In this document: in pieces, positions 8,496 through 19,000 of the stretch
How positions within the stretch are numbered: the stretch's first letter is position 1
Layout of the letters: each line of letters begins with the position of its first letter
Assembly (NCBI GenBank): GCA_019745395.1
Contig: JAIETG010000016.1
Location: 51,559 to 115,558, forward strand
Source: Rhabdochlamydiaceae bacterium
GTDB lineage: Bacteria > Chlamydiota > Chlamydiia > Chlamydiales > Rhabdochlamydiaceae
DNA: 64,000 nucleotides
Reading direction: 5' to 3'
Position numbers and translations under genes: made by a program
Notes under the pieces: generated by a model
The model's input: only the letters and a program-made list of their open reading frames with translations
The model's database searches: none
Told to the model about the DNA's origin: nothing

Positions 8496-9827
8496 TTACT
8501 GTTTCGTTCTGGAAAATTTCCAATAATTTAGCTGTTCTAAAGTAATCCCAAGCCCGACAATGCGACTTGGGTCCATATCTCGCAAATCTTCTGATACATC
8601 CTCAATAAAAAGCTGAAGAGCTTCCTTTGGGATAATTTTCACAGCTTCCAAAGAAACGTCCCTCTCTTGTAGCTCCCCAAGAATAATTCTTCGAAGAAGC
8701 GCTCTTCGCTCTGTTCGATATCTTACGCGAACCTCATCAAATCCCACAGCTTTGACTGTTTCATCATACACACCACATGTTCGCAAATAAGAAAAAACAT
8801 ACAAATCAAGAAGAGGCCTAAGGTCCTGCAACTCATATATACAAATAACAGCAGAAATATAATCATCTTTATTCACATCATTAAAAGACAATGGAACAAA
8901 ATTATTTTTAATCAGAGGAATATTAGAACTAAGACGAGCTGTCCGTTTATTAACATCAGAAAAAGCCTGCAAATAAGTAACATGCACTAACAAAAAAAAG
9001 CTTTGCTCATAAGGATCCTCAATTTGCGCAGCTTTTTGCGCAATAACATCGAGTCGCATCTGCAATTGCTTCGGATCCTCATATGGAATATATGTAGATC
9101 CACCTATGCGAACTCCATAATCCCTGACTTTACCTGCGTACTGAGCTTCTACAAGTCCATCTGATAAAAGATAATGTAAAGTACAAATAACCTGCCTATC
9201 AACCCTCAAACGAGGAGCCTGATCGACTAAATAGCGAATAGCCTCTTTGTGGTTAAGGATCATGATCTTTTCTTCATCTAATTTCCCCTCTGCAGGAGAT
9301 CCTTCTAAAAGCAACCTCTCTGTTTCAAGCAGCGAATACGTATTGCCTTCTAGTCTAGATGAGTTATAAGAAAGGTCGACAAGTAATCGATTATAAATTT
9401 GATGAGCATATGTTCCCGCTAGATCTTCTAGTCTAGATCGTTTTCCAGATTGGTTTAATAGAAGCCTTAGCTCCTTCGAAATATAAAAACTTTGGTTAGG
9501 CTCATAAGATTCGATCCATTGATCAGCATACGCAACGGGGATACGCTCGTAAAGAGGCCTTCGGACAAAAGCGACAATCTCTTCACTGTGTGGACTAAAA
9601 GGCAAATACGTTGATTTCAATGGAGATAAAACTATCTTATATTTAGTGCCGCTCTTATTTCCAAATTTCTCAACAACTCCTTCGCGAACCATTTCGGACA
9701 ACCAACGACGCACGCTCCTATCAGAACATGTACCACCCAACTTTTCAACAAGGCTCCGTAAAGATGTGAAATCATTTTCCTGACTAAGCAATCGCAATAC
9801 GGCCATTTTCTTAGATTTATCGGCCAT
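8496..9827 (-). CDS. Fic/DOC-family protein with N-terminal winged helix
   Basis: A 443-aa protein. Residues 1-70 look like a winged helix-turn-helix (LVEKLGGTCSDRSVRRWLSE, then a basic wing). Residues 110-330 form a Fic fold. The class II inhibitory helix is present, S156-x3-E160-G161 in NSSRLEGN. The Fic motif reads QAFSDVNKRTAR (287-298): the usual catalytic His is Gln287 and the first Gly is Val292, while Phe, Asp, Asn293, Lys294 and Arg295 remain, as in Doc-like motifs. AMP-transfer activity is therefore doubtful, although I recall a branch of Fic proteins with the same LQxFxDVNKR pattern. The start has GAGGGGGG upstream. DNA binding plus the repeats before it suggest autoregulation. Confidence 0.85.
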   Translation of the reverse strand: MADKSKKMAVLRLLSQENDFTSLRSLVEKLGGTCSDRSVRRWLSEMVREGVVEKFGNKSGTKYKIVLSPLKSTYLPFSPHSEEIVAFVRRPLYERIPVAYADQWIESYEPNQSFYISKELRLLLNQSGKRSRLEDLAGTYAHQIYNRLLVDLSYNSSRLEGNTYSLLETERLLLEGSPAEGKLDEEKIMILNHKEAIRYLVDQAPRLRVDRQVICTLHYLLSDGLVEAQYAGKVRDYGVRIGGSTYIPYEDPKQLQMRLDVIAQKAAQIEDPYEQSFFLLVHVTYLQAFSDVNKRTARLSSNIPLIKNNFVPLSFNDVNKDDYISAVICIYELQDLRPLLDLYVFSYLRTCGVYDETVKAVGFDEVRVRYRTERRALLRRIILGELQERDVSLEAVKIIPKEALQLFIEDVSEDLRDMDPSRIVGLGITLEQLNYWKFSRTKQ

Positions 9828-9911
9828 AATCCCCCCTCAGAACCTTCAATATACGGCCAAATTACCACAATTACGGCCAAAAATCAACCCTTTTCGGCCA
9901 TTTTCTGGCCG
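9798..9911 (-). promoter_or_regulatory. Helically phased CGGCCA repeats over the fic promoter and start
   Basis: Five direct copies of (A/T)CGGCCA lie with their C at 9800, 9821, 9854, 9874 and 9895, plus an inverted TGGCCG at 9906-9911. Spacings are 21, 33, 20 and 21 bases, near whole turns of the helix, so bound proteins would line one face of the DNA. Two copies fall inside the first codons of the fic gene. The array is best read as an operator, probably for the gene's own winged-helix domain (inference). Confidence 0.55.
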
Positions 9912-9918
9912 AAAAGGG
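9888..9918 (-). terminator. Perfect 13-bp hairpin, terminator of the symporter gene
   Basis: CCCTTTTCGGCCA (9888-9900) pairs perfectly with TGGCCGAAAAGGG (9906-9918) around a 5-base loop. On the minus strand it lies 13 bases past the symporter stop and is followed by TTGATTTTT. It also carries two of the CGGCCA operator-like motifs, so it may do double duty. Confidence 0.6.
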
Positions 9919-9931
9919 AAAAACATCCCCA

Positions 9932-11107
9932 TTATTTTTTTTCACGAGCAAAATCTAAATCCATCTTTTTCATACGGCATACAACCCTATCTACGACCTG
10001 AGCAAAGGCTCCATTGCCTAAAACATTGGCGCATGTAATCACAGGATCAAAAAGGATGTAAAGAGCTGTAATCAAAGAAAGCATTTCCCCATTAAGACCT
10101 AAATAAGCCTCAAGAATCGGAAGCATAACAAGAACTCCTCCCCCTGGTATGGCCGCTACAGAAAATTTTGCTAACACAAAAGAAATAGCAAAAGGAAAAT
10201 AACTGAGCAAAGTTGGCTCTTCTACTCCAAAGCTTTTGAGTATCGCAAAAGCAAATATAGGAATAGCAAAACAATCCCCTATCAAATGAATATTTACTGT
10301 AGCCGGAACTACAGATTTAGCAAGGCTTGCATTTTTACTATTTTTTTCCACTCCCAAGATCGTAAAAGGCATGGCAGCTGCGCTGGACATACTCCCCAGT
10401 CCAGCCATACCAGCAGGCAGCATATTTTTTATGCTTTGAATAAAGGGCTTATACTGAAATCTATTTGCCACCAGATAAATGAACCCAACGTACAAGCATA
10501 AAGCACCAGCCACTAAAGCAAAAATCAACGCATAGTTTTGCAAGATCAACAAAAAGACCCCATCATCCATGAGCTTAACAATAAATCCTGAAATAAAAAG
10601 AGGAATAACATACACAATCGCCTTAAGAAGAAAAGAAGTAACCTTCTCCAAAATTACAGATGCTTTTCTTGCAAAAACAGGAAAAGCCGAGCCACAAATA
10701 ATCCCAAACAACACCCCTAAAAACATCGCTTTTCCATTAGAGAGTAGTTTAGGCAAAGAAAAACTATAGAGAGGAACCAAAGAGGAATGATCTGAAGGAA
10801 TTTGCATTGAAAGATCGAACTGATAAGCAACCTTCCCGGCAAAGAAGCTGAGCATTGTAGAAGTCAGATTTGAAACACAAATAGCAACAAGCATAAGAAG
10901 GATTCCCCAAGATGCTTTCTTAGCAAGATTTGAGCAAGTTTGAAATAAGAGACCAAAAATGAGAACAGGGAGCACAAAAAGGATCACAGATTTTAAAGAT
11001 AGACTCATACCATAGAGCACAGATTTACAAACTTGCGGCATCCACGGGAAAGATAGTCCTACTAAAGCAATAACTGCCACGAGGATAATTTGAATATAAC
11101 GAAACAT
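9932..11107 (-). CDS. Dicarboxylate/amino acid:cation symporter (DAACS family)
   Basis: A 391-aa inner-membrane transporter with about eight to nine hydrophobic segments. The family's re-entrant loop signature is visible as GLGSMSSAAAMP (usually Ser-rich), followed by SVVPATVNIHLIGD, KFSVAAIPGGGV in the second hairpin and LFDPVITCANVLGN, where the conserved Asp and Asn bind cation and substrate. It would import glutamate, a neutral amino acid or a C4-dicarboxylate by Na+ or H+ symport. Replacement of the usual NMDGT by NIHLIGD makes substrate prediction unsafe. A GAGAT box precedes the ATG. It lies 104 bases upstream of the fic gene, with a terminator between. Confidence 0.85.
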   Translation of the reverse strand: MFRYIQIILVAVIALVGLSFPWMPQVCKSVLYGMSLSLKSVILFVLPVLIFGLLFQTCSNLAKKASWGILLMLVAICVSNLTSTMLSFFAGKVAYQFDLSMQIPSDHSSLVPLYSFSLPKLLSNGKAMFLGVLFGIICGSAFPVFARKASVILEKVTSFLLKAIVYVIPLFISGFIVKLMDDGVFLLILQNYALIFALVAGALCLYVGFIYLVANRFQYKPFIQSIKNMLPAGMAGLGSMSSAAAMPFTILGVEKNSKNASLAKSVVPATVNIHLIGDCFAIPIFAFAILKSFGVEEPTLLSYFPFAISFVLAKFSVAAIPGGGVLVMLPILEAYLGLNGEMLSLITALYILFDPVITCANVLGNGAFAQVVDRVVCRMKKMDLDFAREKK

Positions 11108-11502
11108 GACATCTCCATTTAACTATTACGTTGATTGCATTTTTTGAAAATAAATAAGAAAAAAAGATATTATAGGCTGGAGCCAGCCGTAGTAGTCGTG
11201 AAAGTAGATGTGGTTAGGAAGGACTCACAAAACATTAATAACCTCATACAAAGCCAAGGTTCTCATTTTATCGATTTAAAAAGCAATTGCATTTTCACAC
11301 ACCCAATTGTGCCATTTTGCCAATCATTTACGATTCAGATTCACCCACGAAAACTCTTCGCGAGGTAGATTCTTCGTCATCTTAATCTTATAAAAACAGA
11401 ACATAGCTCTAAAGGCCCCCGCACATTCCGGAAACCAAAAGAGCTAAAACAATATCCTGTAAAATAAAAAAGATTCGCCTTTAGGTTTGTTTAGAAAACT
11501 AG
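11108..11502. other. Intergenic region, no recognised gene
   Basis: A 395-base gap between two minus-strand genes. It contains a short GC-rich inverted repeat (GGCTGG/CCAGCC, 11175-11188) near the symporter promoter side. A 77-codon frame at 11135-11368 on the plus strand has no ribosome binding site and odd composition, so I do not call it. Confidence 0.5.
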
Positions 11503-11937
11503 CTAGACTTTTGATTCAGCCTGTTGAGTTGCACTCGCACATAATGCTTTTACAGAGATGAAAGCATCATACACTTTCTCCAACGCCGTTTTTTCCTCTA
11601 AACAATGTTTATCTAAACAATCGCCATATAACGCTTCTACAGATTCACAAGAACTAGCCTCTTCAGAGATCTGTGCACATGTATCATATTCTGACTGTTC
11701 TTTAGCGCAATTTACTATCGCTCTTTCTCGACAATCAGAATAAACGCCGTTTAAATTTTGATTAACTTCAAGCAAACCAGCCAAAGAAAAACAGCGACGC
11801 GCAACTTCTCTAGTAATTTGATCCCCAGCGTTCAGATTTTTCTTAAGCTGCTCTCCGACAACAAAAGATGCAGTCATAAGCCCAACCATCGCAAACATAA
11901 CCTTTGAGGGTGCACTAGTATAAGGCACTAAAGACAT
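11503..11937 (-). CDS. Small Cys-rich protein with one N-terminal membrane helix
   Basis: A 144-aa protein of unknown function. Residues 12-28 (VMFAMVGLMTASFVVG) form one hydrophobic helix without a positively charged n-region. The rest is acidic and helical with eight cysteines, including CLDKHC and regularly spaced CRERAIVNC and CAQISEEASSC. Even-numbered cysteines suggest disulfides in an oxidising compartment. It lies 60 bases downstream of a second one-helix protein gene and probably shares its transcript. Confidence 0.6.
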   Translation of the reverse strand: MSLVPYTSAPSKVMFAMVGLMTASFVVGEQLKKNLNAGDQITREVARRCFSLAGLLEVNQNLNGVYSDCRERAIVNCAKEQSEYDTCAQISEEASSCESVEALYGDCLDKHCLEEKTALEKVYDAFISVKALCASATQQAESKV

Positions 11938-11997
11938 GATTATTCCCCTTATTTTTTAATATTCATATTGTTTTTTATCGTTATTCCCGCCGTCAAC

Positions 11998-12840
11998 CTA
12001 TGTATTTCCGTTCTCTCTCTGAGAGACTATACCGGCCCCCTTGGAGATTAAACTACTTGATTCAGCTTCTGCATCCTTGAGTTTTCTTTCCAAAGCTGAT
12101 AAAGGAGCTTTTCGTAATGCAGAAGATTGCCCTCTGTTCTCAGATCCTTCGGATTTAGAAACCAATGCGGCCGCCTGAGAGACTAACCTCTGCGCCGAAC
12201 CAATTTCTTCGACATTTCGTGCCAACGGATCTGCTGCCTTTTCCAACCCTGCGCTTTCGACTAACGGGATCATTTCTTGGGCACCGCTACCAGAACCTAA
12301 TAATACAGGAGAAGCATTGGTCGAATTGAATTCAACAGGCAACGTACTCGAAGTATTGAGCGAATTGAGTCCGCACATTCCTAACACCTGAATTGACAAT
12401 TCACTAATCGAACCAGTAACAGAAGAAGAAGCTGAGAGGCTATTTTGACCATTTTCTTCTACATTTACCCCTTGCTCTGAAGAAACAACAGATGAAAGCT
12501 TTATGATATTATTTAAAACATTACCAGCAGCTTTTTGTTCATTGATGGGGACTTGTTTTGAGCTAGAAGTTGATGACGAAGAATCCACGACAGCTACTTT
12601 ATTACGGCACCAAAAATACAATCCCACTACCACCATTGTTCCCACTGCACCGGCTATAATTAGCCTAGAGTTCCAAACCGATACTTTTTTTTCTTTATCC
12701 TTTTGTGCTGGGATCTCTTTTTTGAGAATTTCAGAAGATGGCAGCGCAGATGCAGCAGTAGAAGTAGAGGATTTAGTCCCTGGAGAAAATAAAGCTATTG
12801 AAGGCACAGCATTAAACAAACATTTTACATTATACGACAT
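11998..12840 (-). CDS. Ser-rich protein with one central membrane helix
   Basis: A 280-aa protein I do not recognise. Residues 1-55 are polar and Ser/Thr/Ala-rich with a basic patch (KDKEKKVSVWNSR). A single strong membrane helix follows (LIIAGAVGTMVVVGLYFWC, about 60-78). The remaining 200 residues are Ser/Asn/Glu-rich and low in complexity, probably extended. The N-terminus is not a Sec signal, so the topology and any type III export are open. It is divergent from the giant ATPase gene at 13025 across 184 AT-rich bases. Confidence 0.6.
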   Translation of the reverse strand: MSYNVKCLFNAVPSIALFSPGTKSSTSTAASALPSSEILKKEIPAQKDKEKKVSVWNSRLIIAGAVGTMVVVGLYFWCRNKVAVVDSSSSTSSSKQVPINEQKAAGNVLNNIIKLSSVVSSEQGVNVEENGQNSLSASSSVTGSISELSIQVLGMCGLNSLNTSSTLPVEFNSTNASPVLLGSGSGAQEMIPLVESAGLEKAADPLARNVEEIGSAQRLVSQAAALVSKSEGSENRGQSSALRKAPLSALERKLKDAEAESSSLISKGAGIVSQRENGNT

Positions 12841-13024
12841 TTTTTAATCCCTCAACCTTGAAATCGTTCCAATTTATAAACAAAAGCATTGTAATTAACC
12901 AAAACTAATAAGTCAACCAAGCTAAAAACAAAACAACAAAGAAAATAATTTAACCATCAACCCACTTTAATTTAATTTCAAAACACTATAAAATATAAAC
13001 CAAAAAATAGATTTTAGGATCGCT

Positions 13025-16000
13025 TTGATTGGACCTGTATATAATATTGAAAATTTTTATTCGATTATATCAAACACTTCCCACATTCAGAGTCAAATAA
13101 ATTTTATTACAGAATATTTTCTTCAAAACATCCCCGGGCAAAATTTCACAAAATCTGCAGCCCTCTCTATTGAAAAGATCTTCGATATATTTACAAAGCA
13201 TTCCAAAACCCCTCAAGAAAATCCTCTTCTAATCGAAGAAGGTTTTCGCGTGCGGCAATTTTCCTCTATGCAAGATCACCAAAAATTATTCACCCCTGAA
13301 CTTTCAATAAATAAAAATGAATGTTCTGGAAATTGGATTCCTAAAGTTCAAAAAGATTTTCTACAAAAAACAGAACATGTTGTTCAGAAAAACTTAGATA
13401 ACCAACAAATAAAAAGTCCTATCTATCAGACGGTAGATGGGGTCAATAAATTATTTTTAACCAACAAGCAATTTGCGTATCTATTTGGGGATCTATACAT
13501 CGTAGGCTCATCATTGAATGTAGGCCTACCAATTGCAGAGGCTAAATCTCTTCTCAACCTCCTTTTAGGTATTTTACCCTCAGACCTACAAGAACAAGGG
13601 AGAACTTTTTTAAAAAAAATCCAAACTATGCCAGAAAACGCAAAGGACATCTTTCCTGCAGCCATAAAACTTGCAAATGATGTCAAAAATCTGGCGATAG
13701 GAGAAGATATTTTGTTGGAAAGTGGCTGGAACTCCCACCAAGAAAACCTATGGAGAGATAAAAAAACCGGGCATTATATTATCATTCGATGGCTGAAAAC
13801 GGCAGAAAGCACTTACGACATTTATATTTACAACTTAGGTGCAGGCGTTAAATACCATCAACGTAGTCAAATTAAAGAAGAGGCCTTTAATGAAGAATTT
13901 CTAGATTCATTGTCTTTGCAAGTCATGCAAAAAGACTACTACTCTCCTTTTCTGAAAATAGAGGGCGTAAAAGGGAACGAAATCGGTCTATTTCAAGACA
14001 AAAACTTAGACGTGTTTTTGTTTGAAAGACTCATAAAAATCAAACACGACTACAATATTAAGGACTACCCTTTAGAGCTTTATTTAGACACTTTTCGAGC
14101 ATTGCGTCATAAAATTGTTAAATCAAATGCTACTACAGAGCAAGACAGCCTAGCCCTGCCTCATCTTGCAGGATCTTGTGTATGGTTTACCCTCTTTTAT
14201 GCAGCATTTAAAGGGATGTTTGAGGATCAAAAGCTATGGGAAAAAACAGAATGGCAAATGAAAGATTTTGCTTTTTTATCTCACTGCGATTCGAAGGATG
14301 TAAGCGAGGATTCTGAGAGGAAAGAACTCTGTGAAATTGCGGCCAAGGGCTTACTGCGACAACTGTCAGGACTGCAAGGCGCCGTCTTCTCTTCAGATGT
14401 TGTAGAAAAATATCAACAACGAATCGAATCGATTCTAAATATATTAAAACAAAATAAACCAGCGCATTCCCTTAAAGAAAATTATGGCATAATAAAATAC
14501 GGGACGCATAAAAAAGCAATTAAAAAGAGAACCAGAACCAACACCAATCCAACCCAAAAAATAAACGAAGTGGAAATAGAGAAAACATTTCCCGCTTCTT
14601 TTTCCGATTTAAGAGATGTTTCCAATGTCAAAAAAGAGCTACAAAAGATCTTAGATTTTCCATCAAAAAATCTAATTTACGATGTTAAAATTCAGATAGA
14701 ACGGTTCGTCAAAGCTCTACCAAAACCTACGCAGTTTTCTCAGAATTGGCTAGAGATGCAAAGGAAGGATGCGCAAGATATCCTCTCTTTACTATTTAAA
14801 GTGTTTGATCTTTATGCTTCTGATATTTTATCCCAACCAGAAAGATTGTTAGTAGAACAAAATACCGCTTGGGGTCTCTTAGCCGCCACATATCATTTTT
14901 CTGCTAAAATCAATAAGGACTTAAAAAAATACGGAATCTTTTATCAAAGTTTTCTAGACATAGTAGCAAGCCCATTATTCGTTAGCTTACACGATGAAGA
15001 TAACATATTTTATCAAGAGCTAATGACCTATTTTGCAAACCTCCCCCAAAAAAGACTATTCAAAATGCCCTCTCACTCCGGAGATCTTATTGATGGGTCT
15101 TCTGCAGATAGCATCCCCGATGTGGAGTTCTTACTACCCATCATCCAAGCTGACGCTTCCCTTTCAAAAACTTTTCAAAAAAAGCTGGAAGAGCAAAAAC
15201 ACGTATATGGACATTCTTTCCAAATTTTCAAAGAAATTCCCGATTCTATTGTCCGGGCACAACTTCTACTATCTGATGACTTTTTCTGGGAAACAAGCTG
15301 GAAAAATTTTCATATCTCCCTTATTCGAAAATGCGCTTATCTAGCTCAGTTGTTTAACAAAAAAATCAAAAATTTTGACGCCAAAAGCTACTTTATTAAT
15401 TCTTACGTTTATACAGACACAGGGCTGTTATTGAAAAATACAGCTTTAGAAAACGAACCTTGTCCATTGGCTGATCTAAAAAACAGTTTCCCCCGAAACT
15501 CTATTGATGAATCCCCCTGTATTTTCAACATCGAATCCGAAGGGAAAGAAAATTCTGCCCTTACAAAGAAAAATCAAAAAATCTCCTCACGCTTAGAAAC
15601 TACTACATGCCAAAAAAACTTACAAAGCGATCTATTACTTGACTACCACGAAAACAATCTTGAATCTTTATCTGACATCCAAAACCAAAATCTATTTATT
15701 TTCTCTTTATTTAAGATCTACCCATCTTTTGATCCTCTTAGAGAGGCATTAGAGCGTTCGGAATTTGTTCATTCTATTCGAGATTTTATACAAAAAGGAG
15801 TGAACTGGTTTTTATATCTGCAAAAGCCTGGCATGAAACTCAATGTAGAAGCCACGCTTTTTTTCATGCAATTAGCTAGAAGGATTCAGGAAAGGTTACC
15901 GAGTTTTGATTTAAGGTACTCTGCAGAAATAAACCAATTACTCCAAAGAAAAAACCTTGATCCAATAGAAACAACAAAGATTCATATCCATAGAGTTTTG

Positions 16001-19000
16001 CAGTACATTCCACAGAAAGATGCTTTGCTAGCTCTAAATCAAAAAGAAATATCTGAAAATACCGTATTACGGGAAATAATTAACAGTTGGATTTATATAC
16101 AATCCATGGATATAAAAAAAACTGATTTTCAGTCTTTTTATAATAATGCTGAATTAGTCCGTTTTATTTATGACTTAGGTCCGATTTGGGAACGTCTGCC
16201 TATAGATTTCATAAAAGACGTAGTCTCAGAAGTACTTCCTATCGATAAAAAGTCTTCTGTGAAAATCCAACAAAAAAATGGACTTGCTGTCTACGAACTT
16301 GCAGTAGATGAAAACATTTGGGATTTAGATGTTTTGCATGGGAAGCTCTGGTATAATAAAGAAAAAGTTACGCCCGAAAAAGAAGAGATAGCAGTTTTAG
16401 AATCAGATTCTAGATACGAATTCCTGTTTGGTAAAAACGTTTTTAAAAAGCACAAAATCGGCGAAAACATTATTTTCCAAGATAATCAAGGCCGTACATT
16501 TCGAGCATTCATTAGTAATTCTCCGCTTAAATCAAGCCTAGAAAAATTAGAACTACTATACCAAAGAAAATGGTACTCTCATATTTACAATCAAAAAGAC
16601 TGGGCCGATCAATTCGAAAAGCATCCTGCGTCTAATAGCAGCCTTTCAACTAAATCAAAAGATTCTAAATCATCTAATAATAAGATCCCCAACAGTTTTT
16701 TGGCAGATCATTTTGTATTTGCTTCCGAAGAAGCTATATTGTCTATCGACAAAGACACTAACGAAGTAGATTATATAGAAGCTTACAACTCTTCAAACAA
16801 GATTATCAAGCCTAAAAAATGCAATTATGAACTAGTAAAAAATGAAAACCCTAATTTTTACAACCACACAAATGCATTCGAAAAAAAATCCTGGATTGTA
16901 GAAAAACTCTACCCTGACGGCTCTTTTCTTATAGAAATGCCGAGATTTCGCTCTCTGAGCAAAAAAAAGCTGCATTTCATCGAAACAAAAAAAGGTCTTG
17001 CTTGGGGAGAAAACCCCTCTTATGTATTAAAAGAAAGACCTCAAAAACTTTTGGGCATGTGTTCTAATTACTTGTTTCTTGGAAATGGCAAAAAAAACAA
17101 AATCTTCGTTCCTTTGAAGGATGCAGTGGATTCTAAAGATTTTGCAGCCCACTGTGCTTTAGATATTGAAGATAGCAATCCCACTAAAGAAAACCCTGAC
17201 CTAGACATCCAAGGATCTTTTTATGAAGGAGATTTGAAGAAGCCTCAAAAAGAACGATTTTTCTTTATTGAGTACGATGTCTCTCCAACAGGAGAGGTAA
17301 TTCCTCTAAATACGGAAGGAACATTATTTTTAACATACATTTATCTTTCTCAAAAAGAATACCGCAAAGCTCTAGACCTTTTTAAAGACATTTTCTATCT
17401 AAATCAAAAAATTGATCTTTCTGATACATCAAAAGAAATTCTCCAAAAATTGTTGAGCCTGTCTACTTCTTCTTATGATCAATCTGTGGTGATGGCAGCT
17501 TTTGGATTACAGGTATCCTTCGCCCTAATGAGGCAAAATGAGCATGTATCTGGTAATGATTTAGCAGAGTTGCGCTATAGATATGCAATAGGTATTGAGC
17601 ATATCCCTTTTTATTTAAGGATCCCTCGCAAAGAGCTAGAAACATTAGAAAAACTTTGGCCCAAAGACGACGCAGAACATTTAGACGTCTGGTGCTCTCA
17701 AAGCAAAAATGATGCGGATAGAAGTTATAGATTAGATGAATTTTTGAAAATATACAACGCTTTTCAAAACTCCACATCACTAGAAGAGATAACATTTCTG
17801 AATATGAAACATCATTACTACTTAACAACGAGTAACAACCAGCTCGTCAATAAAGCTCTGAGTGCGGTTCGGAAAAAAAAATACAGACCTCTAACAGAAG
17901 AAGATTTCAAACCAGGTCTCGACCGTAGAATAGAAGACATTTTTGACTTGATCAACAATTTGCAGACACATGACGAAGATATAGCTTTAATGAAATGTCA
18001 TGAAGCTATGGCTAGAACAAAAACTCTTAAAAGAAAATCACCCTTCATTACACATTCTCAGGCGCAACTGCTCCATGAACTACAAAAACCACCTTATACG
18101 CAGGAATCATTCCCCTTACTAGATATCTATGAACATTGGAACACTCCTATTTATCAAACACATTATCCGTTAGTAGATGAAAATTTTTCAGAAATTTTAT
18201 TCGAAAGATTTACAAAACTGTTACCTCAAGAGCCAAACGAATTACTTGAGATCGAAAAATGGAAGAAAAAATCGAAATTTCATCTAGAAAAAAAAGAAAG
18301 TGCAAAACAAATCTCCGAAAATGCGGAGAAATCTTATTCTAACGGGGAATCCCAAGGAAGTATCGAAAGAAAAAGTTTTAGACAAACTCTTGCGGAGTCC
18401 GCGTTTATTACCGAACGAGTACACAACACCCGTCCCCCTAAATCTTTCGAAGCACATTTTTTAAAAACCCCCACTTCTAAGATATATCATTTAAGCTTCA
18501 TCAAGAGACAAAAAAAACTTTTAGAAAATAGCTCTATCAAAAAAAGGAAAAACGAGGAAGTTTCTGCAGCAAGACATTCGCTTCGCAGTTATTCTAATAT
18601 ACGAGCCAATGAACTCTTGTCAGGGACACCTAAAGATAAGACGTATCATTCGACTCTTATTGAAGGGCGAAAAAGATTTTTAAAGGAATTAGACCTAGGA
18701 ACGAAAAAAAACGAAAACGAAATGCGTTTTTCACTCAAACATGGAGTGTTTTGTGGTGAACTTTTAGAAAAACTACAGAAAAAAAGCGATTCTCTTTCCT
18801 ATGATCTTAATCTGCTCGAGAATAAAATTCTGGACCTCGCCAATACCCCCCCCGAAAATCCCGACTTAGCTAGGACGTCTCACCTGCTTACATCAGGTGA
18901 GGTAAAATCCCCGCTAACAATAAAAGATCTCACGGCTTGTTTTTTAAAAAAAGAAACAAAAGGATACCTAAATTTAAATCCTCATTTAACAAAATATGAT

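Noticed and set aside
11135..11368. 77-codon plus-strand frame between the symporter and the Cys-rich gene
   Set aside because: No ribosome binding site, unusual composition and no recognisable feature.
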